From positions 3,477,501 through 3,541,500 of the forward strand of contig NZ_CP139482.1 of the NCBI RefSeq assembly GCF_041222825.1: a DNA stretch of 64,000 nucleotides, written 5' to 3'. A model generated the notes under the pieces. The model was not told the origin of the DNA. It saw nothing but the letters and a program-made list of their open reading frames with translations, and did no database searches. This stretch comes from Candidatus Thalassolituus haligoni. Its GTDB lineage: Bacteria; Pseudomonadota; Gammaproteobacteria; Pseudomonadales; Oceanobacteraceae. Shown one piece after another: positions 56,343 to 64,000 of this stretch; within the stretch, counting starts at the first letter, position 1; every line of letters begins with the position of its first letter. Made by a program: the position numbers and the translations under genes.

Positions 56343-56382
56343 CAAAAAACAACGCCGACTGCAGAACCAACTGCAATCGGCG
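56343..56382 (-). terminator. terminator between acs and crbR
   Basis: A 12-bp stem with one mismatch (CGCCGACTGCAG/CTGCAATCGGCG on the plus strand) and loop AACCAA. On the minus strand it is followed by TTGTTTTTTG. Confidence 0.8.
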
Positions 56383-56427
56383 TGTTTGAGTCTGATCGAT
56401 CAGCGTCTGTGAATCAACGTCTGTTAA

Positions 56428-58377
56428 TCAGCGATTTTTACGATTCTCAATCAGGCTGTCGACCACGGTAGGATCCGCCAGCGTTGAGACATCACCCAAT
56501 GCATCGTGCTCGTTGGCGGCAATCTTGCGCAAAATACGACGCATGATCTTGCCGGAACGGGTTTTTGGCAGTCCAGGGGTAATCTGGATCAGATCCGGCG
56601 TTGCCACCGGACCAATCTCGGTACGAACCCACTTGCGCAGCTCCTGCACCAGCTCATCACTGCCTTCTTCACCCGAGTTCAGAGTGACGTAAACATAGAT
56701 ACCCTGACCCTTGATATCGTGCGGGTAACCGACCACGGCTGCTTCAGCCACTTTCGGGTGAGCAACCAGGGCACTTTCCACTTCTGCGGTACCCATGCGG
56801 TGGCCGGAAACGTTGATGACATCATCAACACGGCCAGTGATCCAGTAATAACCATCTTCGTCACGACGGGCACCGTCACCGGTGAAGTACATGCCACGGA
56901 AGGTGGAGAAGTAGGTTTGGACAAAACGGTCGTGGTCACCAAAAACGGAACGGGACTGGCCCGGCCAGCTGTCAACCATGACCAGATTGCCTTCTGTTGC
57001 ACCGTCCAGAATCATACCGGAGTTATCAACAATCGCTGGCTGAACACCAAAGAACGGCCGTGTCGCCGAACCGGGTTTCAGCGCTGTTGCACCTGGCAGT
57101 GGCGTAATCATGATGCCGCCAGTCTCGGTCTGCCACCAGGTATCAACGATCGGGCAGTTGTCTTCACCGATGGTCTTGTTGTACCAGTCCCAGGCTTCCG
57201 GGTTGATTGGTTCACCCACAGAACCCAGCAACCGCAACGAGCTGCGAGAAGTCCCGTCCACCGCTGCCGTACCTTCAGCCATCAGTGAGCGAATCGCTGT
57301 GGGCGCGGTGTAGAGGATATTCACCTGATGCTTGTCGACAATCTGGCACCAGCGGTTGATGGACGGATAGTTAGGCACACCTTCGGAAATCAGCGTGATA
57401 CCGCCATTCAGCAGCGGGCCGTAAATCAGGTAGGTATGGCCGGTAATCCAGCCGACATCCGCCGTGCACCAGTACACATCACCGTCGTGGTAATCGAACA
57501 CATACTGGTGGGTAATGGAAGCCCACACCATATAACCGCCGGTTGTATGCACCACACCCTTGGGCTTGCCGGTAGAACCGGAGGTATACAGGATAAACAG
57601 CGGATCTTCAGAGTCCATCGCTTCCGCAGGACAGTTGGGCGACGCCAACGCAACCAGATCGTGGTACCAGACGTCACGATGAGGATGCCACGCCACATCG
57701 GCACCGGTACGCTTGACGACAATGACTTTTTCCAGTGACTTGATCGCCGGGTTGGTCAGCGCCTCATCCACATTGGCCTTCAGGGCAACGGTGCGACCGG
57801 CACGAACCCCTTCGTCAGAAGTAATGACCAGCTTGGTATTGGAATCTTCAATACGTCCGGCCAGGGCTTCCGGAGAGAAGCCACCAAATACCACCGAGTG
57901 AATGGCACCAATACGGGTACACGCCAGCATGGCAACGGCAGCTTCAGGAATCATCGGCATGTAAATACACACCACATCGCCACGACGAATGCCCTGGCCA
58001 CGCAGTGCGTTGGCAAAGCGCGAGACTTCTTCGTGCAGCTCTTTATAGGTAATGTTTTTGCTCTCATCCGGGTTATCCCCTTCCCAGATGATGGCAGTCT
58101 GGTCACCACGAGTTTCCAGATGACGGTCAAGACAGTTGTAGGCCATGTTGGTGGCACCGTCTTCAAACCAGCGAATATCGACGTTGTGATCGTCGAAGGA
58201 CACATTGCGAACCTTGGTAAATGGACGCATCCAGTCGATACGTTCCATTGCTTGCTCACGCCAGAACCCTTCAGGGTTAATGACGGACTGCTGGTACATC
58301 TGCAGGTACTTGTCGTTATCAATCCAGGCTGAATCAGCAAACTCCGGCTTTACCGGATAAACCTTCTGGTCGCTCAT
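56428..58377 (-). CDS. acs: acetyl-CoA synthetase
   Basis: A 649-residue AMP-forming enzyme that activates acetate for growth or scavenging. Motifs: the P-loop-like [20 protein letters not shown] and the hinge/acetylation region [15 protein letters not shown] with K610, the lysine whose acetylation silences Acs in other bacteria. Length agrees with E. coli Acs (652). It is divergent from the porin gene and next to the crbSR genes that are expected to control it. Confidence 0.97.
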   Translation of the reverse strand: MSDQKVYPVKPEFADSAWIDNDKYLQMYQQSVINPEGFWREQAMERIDWMRPFTKVRNVSFDDHNVDIRWFEDGATNMAYNCLDRHLETRGDQTAIIWEGDNPDESKNITYKELHEEVSRFANALRGQGIRRGDVVCIYMPMIPEAAVAMLACTRIGAIHSVVFGGFSPEALAGRIEDSNTKLVITSDEGVRAGRTVALKANVDEALTNPAIKSLEKVIVVKRTGADVAWHPHRDVWYHDLVALASPNCPAEAMDSEDPLFILYTSGSTGKPKGVVHTTGGYMVWASITHQYVFDYHDGDVYWCTADVGWITGHTYLIYGPLLNGGITLISEGVPNYPSINRWCQIVDKHQVNILYTAPTAIRSLMAEGTAAVDGTSRSSLRLLGSVGEPINPEAWDWYNKTIGEDNCPIVDTWWQTETGGIMITPLPGATALKPGSATRPFFGVQPAIVDNSGMILDGATEGNLVMVDSWPGQSRSVFGDHDRFVQTYFSTFRGMYFTGDGARRDEDGYYWITGRVDDVINVSGHRMGTAEVESALVAHPKVAEAAVVGYPHDIKGQGIYVYVTLNSGEEGSDELVQELRKWVRTEIGPVATPDLIQITPGLPKTRSGKIMRRILRKIAANEHDALGDVSTLADPTVVDSLIENRKNR

Positions 58378-58932
58378 GGCGTACTCCCCTCTTTTATTTT
58401 ATGTTATCGCGCATTCCGTGTGTCCGGGGCAGCGATACAAACTGCTGACCCCATATTGGTCATTGGCGGGTGGGCAAAAAATTAGACAATGGTCTACTTA
58501 TGGCGATTTGAATTTTTACCACGCCAGGATTGGTCATTCCGTGCCACTGTAACGGCCTGTATTTCCCCCGTTATTGCCAGACAACCCGTCTGTTTCAGTG
58601 TCTCACTGCCTGCCAGTCAGTGCTACTGCAGAGAATAAACTCGCCTCTATCATCCGTCGCTTCCAATCACACCCAAGCCCCTGCGGGGTGCGGATTTGTA
58701 CCAGTCGACCGTTAAAAGAACAGGTAGCCAATAACCGTTGGAATAGCATGGTCATGAGCATAACACTGTTAAAAACGTAAGTTACATCAGCCATTTAGCC
58801 GATTTACTCAGCTATAGGTAGTTATACTAGTGCCTCTTTACCGGTACGACTTTTGGCTAATTTTATACCCGTAGAGGACTAACCCATAGTGGCCGCGCAG
58901 AACAATGATAATTACAAAAGGAGAGCGAGCAC
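58378..58932. other. long divergent intergenic region between acs and the porin gene
   Basis: A 555-bp region without a credible gene. It carries a small dyad (58483-58496) upstream of acs. The porin start has a good AGGAG site, but no unambiguous sigma-70 elements can be named; TATACT at 58823-58828 is a possible -10. Confidence 0.5.
58483..58496. promoter_or_regulatory. dyad upstream of acs, candidate regulator site
   Basis: TAGAC-AATG-GTCTA is a perfect 5-bp inverted repeat about 106 bp before the acs start codon, a position and form suitable for a LuxR-type activator such as CrbR. The link is inferred; the CrbR consensus was not available to compare. Confidence 0.35.
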
Positions 58933-60051
58933 ATGCGCAAAACCTCACTGATCCTGTTGGCCTCGGCAACCCTGCCGATGGCTGTACAGGCTGCAAACAC
59001 AGAATTCAGTTACGGCGGCTACATCAAAATGGACGCTATGATATCCAACTACTCTGAAGGTGAAATTGCCTCGACCAGCAGTGGCCGTGACTTTTACGTT
59101 CCTTCAGCCACGCCAACCGGTAACACGGGCAACGACAGCAGCGCCTTCGATATGGGCGCTCAAACATCACGAATCAACTTCAAGACCGTCACCACCCTCA
59201 ATTCTGGCGAAAAAGTGACTACCTTTGTTGAGATGGACTTCCTGACCGGGTCTGGCAACGAAGTGGTATCCAACTCCAATTCTCCACGTCTGCGCCATGC
59301 CTTCTTCAAGCATGGGAATTACACTTTCGGCCAGACCTGGTCGACCTTTATGAATACCGGTGCACTGTTGGAAACCGTCGATTTCCTCGGCGTCAGTGAC
59401 GGCACCGTGTTCAACCGTCAGGCGCAAATCCGCTACACCAATGGTGGCTTGCAACTGGCACTGGAAAACCCGGCAACCACGGTCAACGGTGTTGGTAATA
59501 CCGATGATTCTGCGCTGCCAGACATGATCGCACGCTACAACTTCAAGGCCGGCAATGCCGACCTGTCCGTTGCCGGTATCGCCCGTAACCTGGCTTATAA
59601 AGACGAAGCAAACAACATTGATGAATCCATCATGCGCTTCGGTATGAACGTTTCCGGTAAGCTGATGGTGGGTAAAGATGACCTGAAATTCAGCATCACC
59701 AAGGGTCATGTCGCCCGCTACGTTGGTCTAGCCATGTCCAGCGATGCGACGCTGACCAACAAGGGTGATCTGGTAGGCAATAACGTCACTGCGGCCTTTA
59801 TTGGCTTCCGCCACCACTGGAACGACAGTGTTCGCAGCACCATTGGCTACAGTATGATCAATGCTGACAACCATGCTGATGCTGGCACCGCCGTTAATAA
59901 ATCCTCCAAAAGCATGCGCGCCAACGTTATGTGGAGTCCGGCAGAGAAGATGACTTATGGTGTTGAGCTAAGCAAGGCAACATTGGAAAAAGAAAGCGGC
60001 GTTGATGGTGATATGACGCGGGCGCAGTTTACTGCCAAATACGCCTTCTGA
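58933..60051 (+). CDS. DcaP-like trimeric outer-membrane porin
   Basis: A 372-residue precursor with a Sec signal peptide (ends AVQA). The mature part begins NTEFSYGGYIKMD, and alternating beta-strands end in terminal Phe (AKYAF) as needed for BAM insertion. The RLRHAFFKHGNYTFGQTWSTFM segment (in family terms, the conserved constriction region) fits DcaP-type porins, which pass dicarboxylates and other anions. It has its own ribosome site AGGAG and terminator. Acetate or organic-acid uptake is a plausible role given acs next door. Confidence 0.87.
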   Translation: MRKTSLILLASATLPMAVQAANTEFSYGGYIKMDAMISNYSEGEIASTSSGRDFYVPSATPTGNTGNDSSAFDMGAQTSRINFKTVTTLNSGEKVTTFVEMDFLTGSGNEVVSNSNSPRLRHAFFKHGNYTFGQTWSTFMNTGALLETVDFLGVSDGTVFNRQAQIRYTNGGLQLALENPATTVNGVGNTDDSALPDMIARYNFKAGNADLSVAGIARNLAYKDEANNIDESIMRFGMNVSGKLMVGKDDLKFSITKGHVARYVGLAMSSDATLTNKGDLVGNNVTAAFIGFRHHWNDSVRSTIGYSMINADNHADAGTAVNKSSKSMRANVMWSPAEKMTYGVELSKATLEKESGVDGDMTRAQFTAKYAF

Positions 60052-60070
60052 TTGATCCGTTCAAACAACA

Positions 60071-60096
60071 AACCCGACTTCATGTCGGGTTTTTTA
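60071..60096 (+). terminator. intrinsic terminator of the porin gene
   Basis: AACCCGAC-TTCAT-GTCGGGTT with a following T-run, 20 bp after the stop. Confidence 0.92.
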
Positions 60097-60705
60097 TTTC
60101 GACTCTCCAGCGGATAAATATCCCAACCGCCTTTCTCGTATAAACCGTTTGCTCTTATTCAGAGCACCGTCTTAAGAAGCGGCCCAACTCGGCTTCCCGT
60201 CTACACACCGGCACCTACTTGTGAAAAAAAGTCATCAACAAGTCAAATTATTGACAATTTTTATTTTGCAGGTCAAAAAATCCTAAAATCAGGATAACAA
60301 CAGAATCAACTAAAAAATTTCTTTATATTCATTTTATCAATAATAAAAGCACCAAAACTTACAAAAAATTACAAAAAATTACAAAAAATTACAAAAAAAA
60401 ATAAAAACCCATACTAACCGCTGGGGCAAAGTCAATTATTGAGAGATATATCACAAAATCATCAAAGTCAGCTGATTAAAGAAAGTACAGCAACAATCTA
60501 GAGAAAACACTCCAAATTATGCATTATTAAAACCCAATAAACTGCCAGATTGTAGGAATGCTTATTATATCAATAACTTAAAAGCCATGAGCCGCAAGCC
60601 ATCCGATATAGTCAACAGATTGACTCCCATCAGTAACATTCATACCATCGCCGCCTATTTTTTACTTTATTTCACAAGCGGCCTGACTCGGCGCAAGGGG
60701 CTCTT
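60097..60705. other. AT-rich intergenic region
   Basis: About 610 bp, strikingly richer in A and T than the rest of the window, especially 60220-60560. It holds a 10-bp tandem repeat at 60359 and no credible gene; the short frame at 60587-60796 has no family resemblance. It should contain the promoter and control region of the surface-protein genes downstream. Confidence 0.7.
60359..60398 (+). repeat. four 10-bp tandem repeats, TTACAAAAAA
   Basis: TTACAAAAAA occurs four times head to tail and is followed by more A residues. The A-tracts recur once per about one helical turn, so the DNA is expected to be curved. Confidence 0.9.
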
Positions 60706-63700
60706 TTGGTTATCGTTGGCAAAACAACGGTTATCATTAAGTATTTCTTCATCTGTTTTTTACAGGCAATCGGGCCCTTTAACTCGAACGTCCTGACAAG
60801 AATATTCTTATTGTTGTTTGCCGTATCGGCAGTCGCCAGTGAGCAAGTGGCGTTACGTGAAAGCTACGCGGGGAATCTGTCGTTTGAACTTGGAGGAGGC
60901 ACCTTTCGTGATGCTGCCAACGAGTGCCAAACCTTCAACACCTCATCAGACAACATCTCCCTTCCCGCCGGATCAAGCATCGAAGCCGCGTTTTTGTACT
61001 GGGCTGCCAGCGGCCAATCGAATGACAACCTGGTGGTCTTCAACGGCACCACGGTCACTGCCGACGAGATGTTTACCGAGACCTTCTATTTCAATAACCG
61101 CAACAACTACTCCTACGGTGCCCGGGCCAATGTCACCGATCTGGTCAGCAATAGCTCCAGCTCCTACAGCGTCAGCGGTGTAACCATTGATACCCAGACA
61201 AACTATTGCAATTCCGGCCTGGTGTTCGGCGGCTGGGCACTGGTTGTTATTTATGAAAATCCGTCTGAACCATTACGAGTGGTCAATCTGTTTGATGGCT
61301 ATCAGGGGTTCCGCGATACCTTTATTAGTCTGACGCCCACCAACTTTGTGATCACCGACAATCCGGCCGCCAAGGGCGGACGCCATGCTCACATAACCTG
61401 GGAGGGTGACTCGGGCAACTCGCAAACCCTGACCTACTCAGAGACACTGCAATTTAATGGCAATACCCTGATTGACAGCGGCAACCCTTCCAACAATCAG
61501 TTTAACTCCTATTCCAATGTCATTGGCAATACCAGTGGCGTTGACATCGATAGCTATGAGATTGGCAGCTATATCAGCGCTGGGGACACCTCAGTCACCA
61601 CGACCTATTCATCCGGTGGTGACTATGTGCTGCTCAGTGCCGAAATCATCAGTGTGCCAAACCAGGCTGTCGCCGACATGACCATCACATCCAGCTCGGC
61701 GGTCAGCGTCTACCGGGGTTCGGATGCCAACTACACCCTGGCCATCACTAATAACGGCCCCAGCCTGGCACCCTCAGGTTCCGCTGTAACCATTCCGCTC
61801 AGCGATGGACTGCTCCTGTCTGGCAGCGCGGGATCGGGCTGGAGTTGCAGCGCAACCACCAGTCTGGTGACTTGCAGCTATGCTGCCGCGCTCAACGATG
61901 ATGACAGCAGTCAGCCGCTGAGCCTGTCTTTTGATACCAGCGCCACAACGCTCGACAGCATCATCCTGACCGCCACGGTTAACGGACAAATCTTTGATAA
62001 CCGTTACTGGAACAACGACACACCCCTTGAAATGACCATCGGTGCCCCGGACTTGAGCACCTCGGCCAAAACAGGCGAAGACGTGAACTCAGGCAATCTG
62101 GCACCAGGAGACACCTTGAGGTTCAGCATTACCGTCGTCAACACCGGCACGATCAGCGCAAACGGCGTAAATGTGACTGATCATCTGCCTTCACAAATCA
62201 ATAGTTACACCCTTGTCAGTGCACCAGCCGGCAGCACCAATAACAGCGTCCTGGCACCGGCGGGGGATTACGGTGCCGGTACCGTGGTGATCGATAACAT
62301 CACCATTGCCGCCGGAGAGACAGAGACCATTGTTATTGAAGCCGTGATCAGTGCGGCGGCGGTTGATGGCGAAACCGTCGACAACACAGCCATCATCACG
62401 GATGCACAGGGCAACAACCTGCAGGTGCAATCTGCCACCCTGACCGTGTCGACCACTTTTACCAGCGGCAGCAACAAGCCACTGTATTTGCAGAATGACC
62501 AGACTTTGACACGGGTTGCCTCCACCAGCACCACAGCCATTACCCTTGCCGGTGCCGTCGGCGGCACATCGGCCTCCTGGACATTAACACCAGCGCTGCA
62601 AACCGATGTCAGCCTCGACTACAGCAGCGGCACGATTCCGGTTCAACTTATTCTCCAGTCTGAAGCAGGTGGTGGCGGCGGCGGTACTCGCAACCATAAC
62701 CTGACCATACGTTTGTTGGCTGACGGCACCGAGATCGCCCGTTACGACAACAATTTGGGCATCAACAGAAACACCCCGACCCAATATTCGCTGGATTTAA
62801 CTGTGACCAACCCTCTGGCGCTGTCCTCCGGCGACACTATGAGCGTTGAAATCACCCAGCAAGCCTGTGGTGGCCGTAACGGTACCAACTGTCGTGATTT
62901 GTACGTCTATCCGTTCAGTTCCGGCAATACCAGTCAGATCAATCTGACCTCGAATACCGTTATTAACGTCAACAGCCTGGAACCCTACAGCTCTGCCTAT
63001 GCCGCTGGTGCTGTGATGACCAAAGTGATTGAAAACTCGATCGTGTATTTGCGGGCTGTCGTCAGCGACCCGTTTGGCTATAGCGATATCACCAGCGCCC
63101 GCATGACCATCACGGATCCTGCCGGTAACCCGGTCAATGACAGTGGCGGGAGTCCTGTCACCGACCGAGTACTAACGGCTGTTTCATCCAGTGGTGCCTA
63201 TAACACCTACGAACAGGCGATCGAGATACCGGATGGTGCCAGCAGTATTGGCAACTGGGTCGTCACCCTGACGGCCGACGAAGGGTATGAAGGTGATGTA
63301 TACAGCAGCCGTAGCAAGGTTATTCAGGTCTATGGCCGCCCGGAGATGTCGATCACCAAAACGACGCTGGTGATTTATGACCCAGTCAATGGCAGCAACA
63401 ATCCCAAACGTATCCCCGGTGCAGAAATTCTGTACACCCTGACGACCACCAATGCCGGGGATGGCACTGTAGACGAAAACACCCTCGTTATTGTCGACCC
63501 GGTGACCGATCTGATGCCGCTGTTTGTCAGTGATTTACAGAGCGGTAGCCCTATTGGTTTTGTTGATGGCAGCCCCCCTAGCAACTTGACCTTTACCTTC
63601 GAGCAGCTCGACTCCAGCACCGACGATGTCGATTTTTCTGATGATAACGGCGCGACATTTGGCTATGTGCCACAACCCGATGCAGGAGGATATGACGCAG

Positions 63701-63801
63701 CTGTCACGCATATTCGCCTGACGCCAAAAGGCGTGATGAGTGAATCCAATGGCAGCAGCAATCCAGCATTTTCCTTTCAATACCAAGTACTTGTAGAGTA
63801 A
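60706..63801 (+). CDS. large exported DUF11-type surface protein
   Basis: A protein of up to 1031 residues. The start is a TTG preceded by AAGGGG at 5 nt; no ATG is available near it. A hydrophobic signal ends at VSAVASEQ (about residue 46). An N-terminal region of about 280 residues carries AAFLYWAASGQSNDNL and FGGWALVVIYENP, typical of proteins with a DUF3344-like head. At least two DUF11-type beta-sandwich modules follow (ITNNGPSLAPSGSAV near 350, ITVVNTGTISANGVNV near 475), then a Gly-run with CGGRNGTNC and a C-terminal DUF11-like module (TTTNAGDGTVDE). It is probably an outer or extracellular protein; function is unknown. Confidence 0.75.
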   Translation: MVIVGKTTVIIKYFFICFLQAIGPFNSNVLTRIFLLLFAVSAVASEQVALRESYAGNLSFELGGGTFRDAANECQTFNTSSDNISLPAGSSIEAAFLYWAASGQSNDNLVVFNGTTVTADEMFTETFYFNNRNNYSYGARANVTDLVSNSSSSYSVSGVTIDTQTNYCNSGLVFGGWALVVIYENPSEPLRVVNLFDGYQGFRDTFISLTPTNFVITDNPAAKGGRHAHITWEGDSGNSQTLTYSETLQFNGNTLIDSGNPSNNQFNSYSNVIGNTSGVDIDSYEIGSYISAGDTSVTTTYSSGGDYVLLSAEIISVPNQAVADMTITSSSAVSVYRGSDANYTLAITNNGPSLAPSGSAVTIPLSDGLLLSGSAGSGWSCSATTSLVTCSYAAALNDDDSSQPLSLSFDTSATTLDSIILTATVNGQIFDNRYWNNDTPLEMTIGAPDLSTSAKTGEDVNSGNLAPGDTLRFSITVVNTGTISANGVNVTDHLPSQINSYTLVSAPAGSTNNSVLAPAGDYGAGTVVIDNITIAAGETETIVIEAVISAAAVDGETVDNTAIITDAQGNNLQVQSATLTVSTTFTSGSNKPLYLQNDQTLTRVASTSTTAITLAGAVGGTSASWTLTPALQTDVSLDYSSGTIPVQLILQSEAGGGGGGTRNHNLTIRLLADGTEIARYDNNLGINRNTPTQYSLDLTVTNPLALSSGDTMSVEITQQACGGRNGTNCRDLYVYPFSSGNTSQINLTSNTVINVNSLEPYSSAYAAGAVMTKVIENSIVYLRAVVSDPFGYSDITSARMTITDPAGNPVNDSGGSPVTDRVLTAVSSSGAYNTYEQAIEIPDGASSIGNWVVTLTADEGYEGDVYSSRSKVIQVYGRPEMSITKTTLVIYDPVNGSNNPKRIPGAEILYTLTTTNAGDGTVDENTLVIVDPVTDLMPLFVSDLQSGSPIGFVDGSPPSNLTFTFEQLDSSTDDVDFSDDNGATFGYVPQPDAGGYDAAVTHIRLTPKGVMSESNGSSNPAFSFQYQVLVE

Positions 63802-63817
63802 CGGAGGTTTTTTACTC

Positions 63818-64000
63818 ATGACAACGCTTAACCGGGCATTCAAACTGCTCACCGGCACACTGGCCGCCATGGCCAGTTCTGCGGCATTGGCGATTGGTAC
63901 CCCTGCGGGTACCGAAATCACCAACACCGCCAGCGCCACCTTTGACCTGCCAGGCGGTACTACTGGCCTGACCAAAAGTGCCGAAGTCAAACTGAGCGTT
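63818..64000 (+). CDS. exported DUF11-like protein, N-terminal part only
   Basis: The 61 visible codons open with a signal peptide (KLLTGTLAAMASSAALA) and then TPAGTEITNTASATFDLPGG, the opening of DUF11/uncharacterised-repeat surface proteins. GGAGG lies 10 nt before the ATG, 16 bp after the preceding gene, so it is probably co-transcribed with it. The rest is beyond the window. Confidence 0.75.
   Translation, partial: MTTLNRAFKLLTGTLAAMASSAALAIGTPAGTEITNTASATFDLPGGTTGLTKSAEVKLSV

Noticed and set aside
60359..60398. CRISPR-like array
   Set aside because: The repeats are only 10 bp, directly adjoining with no spacers, and no cas genes are present.
60587..60796. A 69-codon frame before the large surface-protein gene
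   Set aside because: It overlaps the start of that gene in another frame and lacks a ribosome site and family resemblance.

Overview
The window is a 64 kb piece of a gammaproteobacterial chromosome. Gene content and neighbourhoods point to a marine, aerobic heterotroph of the Oceanospirillales/Pseudomonas side of the class. The evidence is an E. coli-type long ketol-acid reductoisomerase, a GatCAB amidotransferase, a petABC cytochrome bc1 operon next to sspAB, a RegB/RegA-type redox two-component pair, a HexR regulator, a CrbS/CrbR-acs acetate cluster and a DcaP-like porin. The lineage is inferred from gene families only. No rRNA, tRNA or CRISPR array was found.

Positions 1-38,700 are mostly core genome. 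In order: msrQ (cut by the window edge), msrP, pssA and the divergent pair ilvY/ilvC; an isolated ligAB extradiol dioxygenase pair with a divergent AraC regulator; the long minus-strand block mreB-mreC-mreD-maf-rng-yhdP-nitrilase, joined by ATGA overlaps; divergent gatCAB; a ParD-like antitoxin gene fused by translational coupling to a second-type map gene; sspAB, petABC and rplM-rpsI (minus); prfC/hexR; a membrane-anchored methyltransferase; an EamA exporter divergent from regB-regA; then leuA-holD(like)-rimI and an SOS-controlled orphan imuA-like gene with a textbook LexA box.

Positions 38,900-46,000 are an accessory, decaying region. They hold a small Cys-containing protein, a shattered S41 peptidase pseudogene, an SDR gene and a bestrophin. 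After these come the C-terminal stump of yjbQ, a frameshifted IS5-family element with inverted ends, two IS3-family fragments in opposite orientation flanking an unknown membrane protein, a DUF559 nuclease fragment and a REP-like hairpin.

Positions 46,000-58,400 return to ordered genes: a GH13_18 sucrose-phosphorylase-like enzyme, a SpoU/TrmH RNA methyltransferase, a glycerate-dehydrogenase-like enzyme, then an acetate-response neighbourhood. That neighbourhood has a DEDD exonuclease, a cNMP/CBS/DUF294 protein, the CrbS symporter-kinase hybrid, the CrbR response regulator and acetyl-CoA synthetase. CrbS senses or transports a solute, CrbR is its expected partner, and acs is the expected target.

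From 58,900 to the end are a DcaP-like porin, an unusually AT-rich 600-bp spacer carrying four 10-bp tandem repeats, and the start of a cluster of very large exported DUF11-type surface proteins that continues beyond the window.
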